From: Thermoplasmata archaeon
GTDB lineage: Archaea; Thermoplasmatota; E2; DHVEG-1
Direction: 5' to 3'
Length of the DNA stretch: 5,572 nucleotides
Assembly (NCBI GenBank): GCA_003651045.1
Contig: QMTJ01000080.1
Location: 1-5,572 of the forward strand
Below the pieces are notes generated by a model. That model did no database searches. It saw only the letters and a program-made list of their open reading frames with translations, and was not told the origin of the DNA. Within the stretch, counting starts at the first letter, position 1. Every line of letters begins with the position of its first letter. This document shows, piece after piece, positions 1 to 5,572 of this stretch. Position numbers and translations under genes: made by a program.

Positions 1-1014
1 AATACTAGATGGATCAGCATATTGTGCACGTCCTTCTTGCACCATACGTGGAGCAGATCCATGTATCGCTTCAAACATTGCGTAACGTTTACCAATATTC
101 GCAGATCCTGCTGTACCTACACCACCTTGTATCTGCGCTGCTTCATCTGTACAAATATCACCATACAAGTTTGGTAACACTATTACTCTAAACTGTGAAC
201 GACGCGCTGGATCAATAAGTTTAGCAGTCATAATATCAATAAACCAGTCATCCCATTCCACTTCTGGATATTCTTTAGCTATTTGTTCCGCTATGTTAAG
301 GAATTTCCCGTCAGTTGTTTTCACAACATTCGCTTTTGTAACCACAGTAACCTTATTGATATTATTTTTCTTAGCGTAATCAAAAGCTAATCTAATTATA
401 CGCTCTGCACCCGGTGTTGTAATAACTTTAAAATCCACTGCAAGGTCATCTGTAACATTGATACCCTTACTACCAAGCATATAAGCTCCTTCTGTATTCT
501 CACGGAAAAACACCCAGTCAATCCCTAACTCTGGTACACGTACTGGTCGAACATTCGCAAAAAGATCAAGCGCCCGTCTCATAAACACGTTTGCGCTCTC
601 GATATTAGGCCACGGGTCACCCTTTTTAGGAGTAGTAGTCGGACCTTTTAATATAACATGACATTTTTTTATCTCCTCAAGCACGTCATCAGGTATCGCC
701 TTCATAACCTTAGCACGTTTTTCGATAGTAAGACCCTCTATAACACGGAACTCGATCTTCCCATTTTTTACCTCTTCTGATAGTAGGAATTCAAGGATTT
801 TATGAGCATGTTTACAAATATATGGCCCTATACCATCTCCGCCAACTACACCGATAATTATTGGTTTAAGTTTGGAGTAATCTATCCATTCTTCCGCGTG
901 TTTCATACGTTCAACACGTTCAAGTTGTTCTTCAAGGATTTTAGTAAAATGTTCTTTTGCTTTCTCAATGTTTTCCTTATATTTCTCCAAAACAGTACCG
1001 CCGCTTTCCATCAT
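1..1014 (-). CDS. icd: Isocitrate dehydrogenase, decarboxylating-dimerizing family (3' end beyond window)
   Basis: This enzyme interconverts isocitrate and 2-oxoglutarate + CO2 with NAD(P); beside ATP-citrate lyase it probably works as the CO2-fixing step. The frame is open for 338 codons from ATG at 1014 to the window edge, so the C-terminus is missing. Residues 1-50 are a charged, helix-prone extension before the usual family start (GDGIGP at 59-64). The substrate loop has S140, N142, R146 and R156, spaced exactly as Ser113, Asn115, Arg119 and Arg129 of E. coli IDH, which favours isocitrate over isopropylmalate. FRENTEGAY (170-178) gives R171 and Y178; K232 matches the catalytic Lys230; D260, D286 and D290 match the metal-binding aspartates. 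HGSAPRM (318-324) has Arg-Met where NADP enzymes have Lys-Tyr and NAD enzymes usually Asp-Ile, so the coenzyme is unclear. Start is one of two adjacent ATGs (1014 or 1011), 6 bases after aclA. Isopropylmalate or homoisocitrate dehydrogenase is a less likely alternative. Confidence 0.92.
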   Translation of the reverse strand, partial: MMESGGTVLEKYKENIEKAKEHFTKILEEQLERVERMKHAEEWIDYSKLKPIIIGVVGGDGIGPYICKHAHKILEFLLSEEVKNGKIEFRVIEGLTIEKRAKVMKAIPDDVLEEIKKCHVILKGPTTTPKKGDPWPNIESANVFMRRALDLFANVRPVRVPELGIDWVFFRENTEGAYMLGSKGINVTDDLAVDFKVITTPGAERIIRLAFDYAKKNNINKVTVVTKANVVKTTDGKFLNIAEQIAKEYPEVEWDDWFIDIMTAKLIDPARRSQFRVIVLPNLYGDICTDEAAQIQGGVGTAGSANIGKRYAMFEAIHGSAPRMVQEGRAQYADPSSI

Positions 1015-1020
1015 TTTTTT

Positions 1021-2928
1021 TTATTTCACCTCCTCAGGTTTATCAGGCATCATGTAAAGGATGTCATCCCATGGATGTCTGTAAAGTCTAGATTTAAGTC
1101 TTTTTTGATCCATTATATGTCCCATGAAACCTATACTACGTCCAAGGACAAATAAAGCATTTAGTATACCTAGGTCAACAAGTTCACGGACTTCTTCACG
1201 TGAGTATCCAATACTACGGAGCATGTCGCAGCATAATACACCAATGCATCCATCTACATTAAGTATCAAGTTGTTTCTCTTCGCAGTAGTAAGCTTCTCC
1301 ACCTCCAAAGCATAGTCCAGAGTCTCTGTTATAGGGAAATGTTTTTTAGCATAGTTCTTTAATATCTCTACACGTACATCAGGGTTAGTCACTGATTTAA
1401 TCCTATGACCAATCCCTTGAATGTTCACGTTTTTACGTTTCATGTCTTTAACCATGAACTCTGGTGTTTCACCCTTGTAGAGATATGTTGTAAAGTGATC
1501 TGCTGAACCCTGTACAGCTCCACCGAACCTTGGACCAATTGTTAGAAGGCCACTAACTAGAGAGGATATCAAATCTTTACCCGCTCTCGCTGCTACGATC
1601 GCATTATGTGCACCAGATACAGCAGGTCCATGATCAGCGGTTACCAGTACAACCATCTCAAGAAACTCCCTAGCCCATTTAGGAAGTTTTTTCTTAAACC
1701 AGAGAAGACCTATGACACCACCAAGACCCCATTTTTCCTCAAAAATCTTACTGATTGGTATTCCACAGTAACGAAGTTCTTCACCACGATCATCAGATAT
1801 TGTGCTAATAAAGTTAGTAGGTCGTCTGATTATCCCCTGTTTAAGAGCTACATCATAGTCGATTGGTATACGTGGTGGCTCCACATCAGGTACAGGTGTA
1901 TGTTTACCAGATTTCACTAGTTTGTCAAATGTTTCTTTTATTTTTTCATCAAAATCATCAAACGAGTTGGGAACTACTGCTCCAGCTTCCCTTAGTGCTT
2001 TATTCTTTGCGTCAGCAGTCTCTAGCTCTGCACCAGCTCGTGCACCTGCATGACCAAACTGTACCTCTGCTGGGAATACTTTCGAACATGTACCGATACA
2101 CCATGCAACCAATGGTTTCGTGATTTTTTTCTTTTTTAACGCATCCACTACATCATATTCATCTGTCCCGCCAACCTCGCCGAGCATCACAATCATCTTG
2201 ATATCAGGGTTTTTCTCATAACGCATGATGTGGTCTATAAACGTTGAACCAGGATATCGATCACCACCGATGGCTATACCCTCGTATACTCCGTCGGTAT
2301 TCCGAGCGATGATATTATTAAGCTCATTTGAAAGCCCACCAGATTTTGAAACATATGCAACACTACCTGGTCTATGAAGTTTCGACGCTACAATGTTATC
2401 AAGTGTACCTGCAGTATTACCAATTCTGAAACCACCCGCGGCGATTCCACCAACTGTCGCAGGTCCAATAATCCATTTATTCCTTTTTTTTGCAATTTTA
2501 ATAAGTTCTTTAGTTCTATTCTCCGGAATCCCTTCTGCAATAATTGCAACAGTACGAATGGTTTTACTCTCCAAAGCTTCTTTAGATGTTGGATATGCAG
2601 AACGGAAGCTAGCGAAATTCACCATAAAATCTGCTTCAGGATGTTTCTCTGTCGCCTCAGCGAGAGTACGATACATAGGTATCAGTATTTCTTTGGTCCC
2701 CCAGAAACATTTATGAAAACCATCACGGGTAGGATTAACAATTGCAACAACAGATGGTTCTTCACGCCGGCAAATATAATCAAAATCAAGCATCCGCTGT
2801 ATAGCACGTTGCTGGTAACCAAAAACAATTGCCTTTGTATTTTTATCCATTAAAATATAATCAGGTTTTTTCTTCATCGTCTTTGATGTTCCCCTTTTTT
2901 TAGTTTTAACCATGGTAACAGCCTCCAT
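1021..2928 (-). CDS. aclA: ATP-citrate lyase large subunit (CoA-ligase plus citrate-synthase-like lyase domains)
   Basis: With AclB this cytoplasmic enzyme cleaves citrate with CoA and ATP to acetyl-CoA, oxaloacetate, ADP and phosphate. It is 635 residues, near the usual 600-odd. Residues 1-22 are a Lys-rich tail. About 30-340 resemble succinyl-CoA synthetase alpha: CoA-binding region near 155-205 (IIGPATVGG 153-161, SKSGGLSNE 194-202), then WCIGTC (276-281) and FGHAGA (291-296), where H293 corresponds to the phosphorylated histidine of human ACLY (His760). Residues 360-632 form the citrate-synthase-like citryl-CoA lyase domain: SGAHN with H441, GIGHR with H508 and NVDG with D559 match the catalytic His/His/Asp set; the end YRHPWDD (615-621) is a family signature. 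No key residue is missing. Because ligase and lyase are fused, this is true ATP-citrate lyase, not the split CcsAB/Ccl system. It starts 2 bases after the aclB stop. ATG at 2913 (M6, 630 residues) is an alternative start with an arguably better ribosome binding site. Confidence 0.97.
   Translation of the reverse strand: MEAVTMVKTKKRGTSKTMKKKPDYILMDKNTKAIVFGYQQRAIQRMLDFDYICRREEPSVVAIVNPTRDGFHKCFWGTKEILIPMYRTLAEATEKHPEADFMVNFASFRSAYPTSKEALESKTIRTVAIIAEGIPENRTKELIKIAKKRNKWIIGPATVGGIAAGGFRIGNTAGTLDNIVASKLHRPGSVAYVSKSGGLSNELNNIIARNTDGVYEGIAIGGDRYPGSTFIDHIMRYEKNPDIKMIVMLGEVGGTDEYDVVDALKKKKITKPLVAWCIGTCSKVFPAEVQFGHAGARAGAELETADAKNKALREAGAVVPNSFDDFDEKIKETFDKLVKSGKHTPVPDVEPPRIPIDYDVALKQGIIRRPTNFISTISDDRGEELRYCGIPISKIFEEKWGLGGVIGLLWFKKKLPKWAREFLEMVVLVTADHGPAVSGAHNAIVAARAGKDLISSLVSGLLTIGPRFGGAVQGSADHFTTYLYKGETPEFMVKDMKRKNVNIQGIGHRIKSVTNPDVRVEILKNYAKKHFPITETLDYALEVEKLTTAKRNNLILNVDGCIGVLCCDMLRSIGYSREEVRELVDLGILNALFVLGRSIGFMGHIMDQKRLKSRLYRHPWDDILYMMPDKPEEVK
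1026..1034 (-). promoter_or_regulatory. Shine-Dalgarno sequence for the isocitrate dehydrogenase gene
   Basis: On the minus strand this reads AGGAGGTGA, a near-complete complement of the 16S rRNA 3' end. It lies inside the last codons of aclA (Glu-Glu-Val-Lys, then TAA). The distance from the GGTGA part to the ATG at 1014 is 11 bases, mostly A, which is somewhat long. The placement implies that ribosomes finishing aclA reinitiate on the dehydrogenase. Confidence 0.8.
2922..2926 (-). promoter_or_regulatory. Shine-Dalgarno sequence favouring the internal aclA start at 2913
   Basis: GGAGG on the minus strand begins at the G of the upstream ATG (2928) and ends 8 bases before the in-frame ATG at 2913, an ideal spacing. 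If used, AclA would start at Met6 and have 630 residues. It competes with the site at 2939-2943, which serves the 2928 start. Confidence 0.6.
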
Positions 2929-2930
2929 CT

Positions 2931-4208
2931 TTATTTCCCCTCCTTCAACGCCATGCTAACAATCCTAGTCATATGGGTCTCAGGCCCATAAACCTCTATA
3001 GGTACACCAAGTTCCTCACCAAGTTCTCTCATCTTCCTCAAACCCTCTTGATAGTTAGGTCCACCCCTTCTAACATAGATTTTAACATTTGTTTCCTTTA
3101 GTTTCCTCTTATACTCCTTAAGTGCTTTTATAATCCCTGTAAAAGTTTTTGCTACATCTGTGAAGTTTGCAATACCCCCACCGATAATCAAAATCTTCGG
3201 TCTACCCTTCGGATCTTTTTCTCTTGTCATAAGATCGAGGATAGTCTTAGCATACTCATAAGTTTCATCAGTACTAGGATTACCACTATATTCACCGTAG
3301 TTTGCGAGTTCATCTCTATAACCCAAGTCAACAATGGTATCAGTATAAATAACGCTCCCTCCTCCACCAGCAACCATCGTCCAAACCCTCCCCTTAGGAT
3401 TAAGCACAGTAAGCTTCAGAGATGCACCACTTTTCTCATCCATCATCTTAATATATTCTTCTTCCTTGGACAGTTTTCTTCCAAATGGAGCTGGAAATGT
3501 GATGTCACCCCATTTACTACCACTTTCGAAATGCGCGGTGTCATCAAGCCGTGCTACAAGATCAAGTGGTACAATGTTTTTACCCACTACGACAAACGGG
3601 TTAATCTCTAAATAAGCATAGTTGAGATCCCTATAGAACTTGAATAAACCCCTGATGAACTCTGCGAACATCTTCCTCTTATCCTGAGGTGTATCCTTTG
3701 GAAGTTTACTCTCGATATCAATCTTGTCAATATCTTGATCTATATCAACTTGGATCTCTGCAACTGTATCCCATACAGATTCGATGTCAACACCTCCATG
3801 GTTTGAAAAATAAATTGTATCTCCGTCTCGATTGCTTTTAATAGCTACATAAAACTCTTCTTTATGTGGCACATAGGGTTCAATGATGAAATGAGTAAGT
3901 TTATCAGTCACTTTTCCAACTGTTGTTTCTTTATTCATATGTTCTTTAATCCATTTTTTAACCTCGTCAAAAGTAGCATTAGCCTTAATAAGACCGTGTT
4001 TCCCTCGTTTACCAAAAAGCTGATCTGGTTTTACAACCAATTTCTCCTCTGTCAGCCATTTATATTTCTTTGGTAAATCATCAATTTTTGTCTTAGGATC
4101 AACTAATACAACTTTTCCCGGATAGGTAAAATCTTTGCTAATATACTCCCTCCAGTATTTAGCAAGCATTCTTTTCCCATCATATTCTCTTATTCCTCTT
4201 TGCGCCAT
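2931..4208 (-). CDS. aclB: ATP-citrate lyase small subunit (ATP-grasp, succinyl-CoA-synthetase-beta-like)
   Basis: This subunit binds ATP and citrate and supplies the phosphoryl and citryl transfer half of ATP-citrate lyase, working with the AclA phosphohistidine. It has 425 residues, slightly longer than the roughly 400 of green sulfur bacterial AclB. The ATP-grasp region (about 10-230) shows VVKPDQL (58-64) followed by KRGKHGL (67-73), IIEPYVPHKEEFY (108-120) and the metal-site segment YLEINPFV (199-206). The C-terminal CoA-ligase-type domain (about 255-425) shows SGASLKLT (260-267), NPKGRVWTMVAGGGG (270-284), ANYGEYSGNPS (302-312), MTREK (327-331), RRGGPNYQEGL (380-390) and ETHMT (410-414). 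These blocks occur in the same order in the N-terminal part of animal ACLY. The family is unmistakable; plain succinyl-CoA synthetase beta lacks these blocks and has no aclA neighbour. The ATG at 4208 is preceded by a moderate Shine-Dalgarno, and the MAQRGIREYDGKRML start fits the family. Confidence 0.97.
   Translation of the reverse strand: MAQRGIREYDGKRMLAKYWREYISKDFTYPGKVVLVDPKTKIDDLPKKYKWLTEEKLVVKPDQLFGKRGKHGLIKANATFDEVKKWIKEHMNKETTVGKVTDKLTHFIIEPYVPHKEEFYVAIKSNRDGDTIYFSNHGGVDIESVWDTVAEIQVDIDQDIDKIDIESKLPKDTPQDKRKMFAEFIRGLFKFYRDLNYAYLEINPFVVVGKNIVPLDLVARLDDTAHFESGSKWGDITFPAPFGRKLSKEEEYIKMMDEKSGASLKLTVLNPKGRVWTMVAGGGGSVIYTDTIVDLGYRDELANYGEYSGNPSTDETYEYAKTILDLMTREKDPKGRPKILIIGGGIANFTDVAKTFTGIIKALKEYKRKLKETNVKIYVRRGGPNYQEGLRKMRELGEELGVPIEVYGPETHMTRIVSMALKEGK
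2939..2943 (-). promoter_or_regulatory. Shine-Dalgarno sequence for the aclA start at 2928
   Basis: GGAGG on the minus strand, within AAGGAGGGG in the last codons of aclB, lies 10 bases before the ATG at 2928. The aclB stop TAA sits between this site and the start, so aclB and aclA are probably translationally coupled, as expected for two subunits of one complex. Confidence 0.65.
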
Positions 4209-4219
4209 ATTCTAGCAAA

Positions 4220-4226
4220 CACCCCC
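4220..4226 (-). promoter_or_regulatory. Probable Shine-Dalgarno sequence for aclB
   Basis: GGGGGTG on the minus strand differs from the consensus GGAGGTG at one base and ends 11 bases before the aclB ATG at 4208. It occupies most of the 26-base gap after aconitase, leaving no room for an independent promoter there. Weaker than the other sites in the operon. Confidence 0.5.
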
Positions 4227-4234
4227 AATTTTTT

Positions 4235-5572
4235 TTATACAACCTTTTGCATCGATTGTTTTTTCATATATGCAAGTGTACCACCTGCAAGGATAATCTT
4301 CTTTTGCCTATCAGAAAGATTATATTCAACCTCAAACTCAGTACCTTTTGTCTTGTTTATTACTTTTAAAACCCCGCCAGTTTCAATAGTTTTTCTAATA
4401 TTTGGTATTTCGATATCATCCCCTTGATCGATTTTGTCGTAATCACTTTCGTTTTTAAATGTTAAAGGTATTATCCCAAAGTTGATCAAATTAGCAGTAT
4501 GAATCCTTTCAAATGATTTCGCAATAACAGCTTTTGTACCCATGTACATCGGACAAAGCGCTGCATGTTCACGAGAAGAACCCTGACCATAGCTTAACCC
4601 TGCAACGAAGATATTATGTTTCCCACTATCTCGTATTTTTTTAGCTCGTTCATAAAAACCTGGGTCAACTACTTCAAAAAGAAACTCTGAATACTTTGGC
4701 ACATTTGACCTATATTTCATTTTGCTACCTGCTGGTATTATATGATCAGTTGTAATCAAATCCCCTACTTTGATCGTTACCTCTCCACTAATTGTATCAG
4801 GTAATGGTTGACTCGCTGGTGGATCGCCGATATTGGGCCCTCTGTATATCTCGATCTTTTCAGGATGCTCAGACGGGTAGATAAACATGCTATCATCGAT
4901 GTAGAATTTCTCAGGCATCTCTACATTAGGATACTCTACACCCATTTTTTCAAGATCACGCGGGTCAGTCATCTCACCTGTTATCACCGCTGCCGCAGCG
5001 GTTTCAGGGCTTACAAGATACACATTAGCACTTTTTGTACCACTACGTCCAAGGAAATTACGGTTACTAGTTCTAAGTGATACAGCATTGGTCCTCGGCG
5101 ACTGACTATTACCTATACAGAAACCACAAGCAGATTCAGCGATACGTGCACCAGCAGATAATAGAATCTCCAACCCACCATCTCTTGTAATATTCTGTAA
5201 CACCTGTCTCGACCCTGGTGCAACAACAAAACTAACATCTGGATGAACAGTTTTACCTTTAAGGATTTTTGCAGCGGTCATAAGATCTTTATAAGAGGAA
5301 TTTGTACAGCTACCAAGACATACCTGGTCAACTTTCATACCCTCTAGTTCTTTCACAGTTTTAATATTCCCTGGGCTATGAGGATACGCAGTAAGTGGAA
5401 CAATCTCACTAAGATCAAGATCAATCTCTTTCCAATATTCTGCATCAGAATCAGCTTTAATTTCAACCCAGTCTTTTTCACGAGCCTGTGCTTTTAAAAA
5501 AGCCTTTGTTATTTCATCACTAGGGAAAACAGAGGTTGTAACACCACACTCCGCACCCATATTGGTAATAGT
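4235..5572 (-). CDS. acn: Aconitate hydratase, [4Fe-4S], Aquifex-type (5' end beyond window)
   Basis: Aconitase isomerises citrate and isocitrate through cis-aconitate, linking ATP-citrate lyase and IDH. The visible 445 codons (numbered from the Thr encoded at 5572-5570) enter in the middle of the gene at TITNMGAECG; about 200 N-terminal residues should lie to the right. The ATG at 5560 is an internal Met in a conserved stretch, not a start. All three cluster cysteines are present: C89 in GSCTNS, and C149 and C152 in ACGFCIG. Substrate-site arginines R171 and R176 lie in TSNRNFLGR. The swivelling C-terminal domain begins near 260 and carries GDLITTDHIIPAG (270-282) and YGQGSSREHAAL (328-339), with the catalytic Ser pair S332/S333 and R334. 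The style and inferred total length fit the shorter putative aconitase family described from Aquifex, rather than the 890-residue AcnA or AcnB. Homoaconitase or isopropylmalate isomerase is less likely, since both domains share one chain and the neighbours handle citrate. It ends with TAA, 26 bases before aclB. Confidence 0.94.
   Translation of the reverse strand, partial: TITNMGAECGVTTSVFPSDEITKAFLKAQAREKDWVEIKADSDAEYWKEIDLDLSEIVPLTAYPHSPGNIKTVKELEGMKVDQVCLGSCTNSSYKDLMTAAKILKGKTVHPDVSFVVAPGSRQVLQNITRDGGLEILLSAGARIAESACGFCIGNSQSPRTNAVSLRTSNRNFLGRSGTKSANVYLVSPETAAAAVITGEMTDPRDLEKMGVEYPNVEMPEKFYIDDSMFIYPSEHPEKIEIYRGPNIGDPPASQPLPDTISGEVTIKVGDLITTDHIIPAGSKMKYRSNVPKYSEFLFEVVDPGFYERAKKIRDSGKHNIFVAGLSYGQGSSREHAALCPMYMGTKAVIAKSFERIHTANLINFGIIPLTFKNESDYDKIDQGDDIEIPNIRKTIETGGVLKVINKTKGTEFEVEYNLSDRQKKIILAGGTLAYMKKQSMQKVV

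Noticed and set aside
9..191. Plus-strand open frame of 60 codons with a Leu/His-rich, membrane-like translation
   Set aside because: It is antisense to the conserved HGSAP and NLYGD regions of IDH; the hydrophobicity is a by-product of the complementary codons.
802..1155. Plus-strand open frame of 117 codons
   Set aside because: It lies opposite the IDH start and aclA end; the translation is rich in Phe, His and Ile with no recognisable motif and no good ribosome binding site. It is a shadow of the real genes.
2374..2853. Plus-strand open frame of 159 codons, with another overlapping at 2393-2716
   Set aside because: Both are antisense to the strongly conserved N-terminal half of aclA; the many Cys, Asn and Arg residues and lack of domains mark them as noncoding frames.
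2891..2913. A7 run in the Lys-rich start of aclA as a programmed frameshift site
   Set aside because: The reading frame is intact on both sides without a shift and no second product is apparent; A runs are expected for Lys codons in an AT-rich genome.
1021..4208. Reading the two subunits as succinyl-CoA synthetase or as the Aquificales citryl-CoA synthetase
   Set aside because: The large subunit carries a complete C-terminal citrate-synthase-like lyase domain with its catalytic residues, which neither of those enzymes has.
4209..4234. Possible promoter or terminator between aconitase and aclB
   Set aside because: The 26-base gap contains a T-rich stretch on the plus strand but no inverted repeat, and most of it is taken by the aclB ribosome binding site.
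5558..5560. ATG at 5560 as the start of the aconitase gene
   Set aside because: The frame continues to the window edge and the four preceding codons (Thr-Ile-Thr-Asn) match the conserved internal aconitase motif, so the real start lies outside the window.

Overview
The window is a compact, one-directional gene cluster on the minus strand. It encodes the citrate-cleaving arm of the reductive (reverse) TCA cycle. In transcription order, from high to low coordinates, it holds: the C-terminal two thirds of an aconitase (cut by the right edge); the small, ATP-grasp subunit of ATP-citrate lyase (aclB); the large subunit (aclA), a succinyl-CoA-synthetase-alpha-like part fused to a citrate-synthase-like lyase part; and most of an isocitrate dehydrogenase (cut by the left edge). 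Gaps between genes are 26, 2 and 6 bases, all three visible stop codons are TAA, and Shine-Dalgarno sequences for the downstream genes lie inside the ends of the upstream ones. This looks like a translationally coupled operon. No promoter, terminator, RNA gene, repeat or mobile element is visible, and no stretch above 300 bases lacks a gene.

Run reductively, the products convert 2-oxoglutarate + CO2 to isocitrate (IDH), isocitrate to citrate through cis-aconitate (aconitase), and citrate + CoA + ATP to acetyl-CoA + oxaloacetate (AclAB). ATP-citrate lyase is the diagnostic enzyme of the classical reductive TCA cycle, so autotrophic or mixotrophic CO2 fixation is a reasonable inference. The 2-oxoglutarate:ferredoxin oxidoreductase and fumarate reductase needed to complete the cycle are not in this window.

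The organism is a prokaryote with an AT-rich genome (roughly 40% GC by eye), good GGAGG-type ribosome binding sites and Lys/Glu-rich proteins. The enzyme set fits an anaerobe or microaerophile, possibly thermophilic. I cannot decide between Bacteria and Archaea from this sequence. Both lyase subunits closely resemble, from my memory of the human sequence, the two halves of animal ACLY in the same N-to-C order. They are not the separate citryl-CoA synthetase/citryl-CoA lyase pair of Aquificales.

I see no exotic or undescribed system here. The points worth a second look are the ACLY-like split enzyme in a dedicated operon, unusual coenzyme-site residues and an N-terminal helical extension in the IDH, and two competing start codons in aclA, each with its own ribosome binding site.
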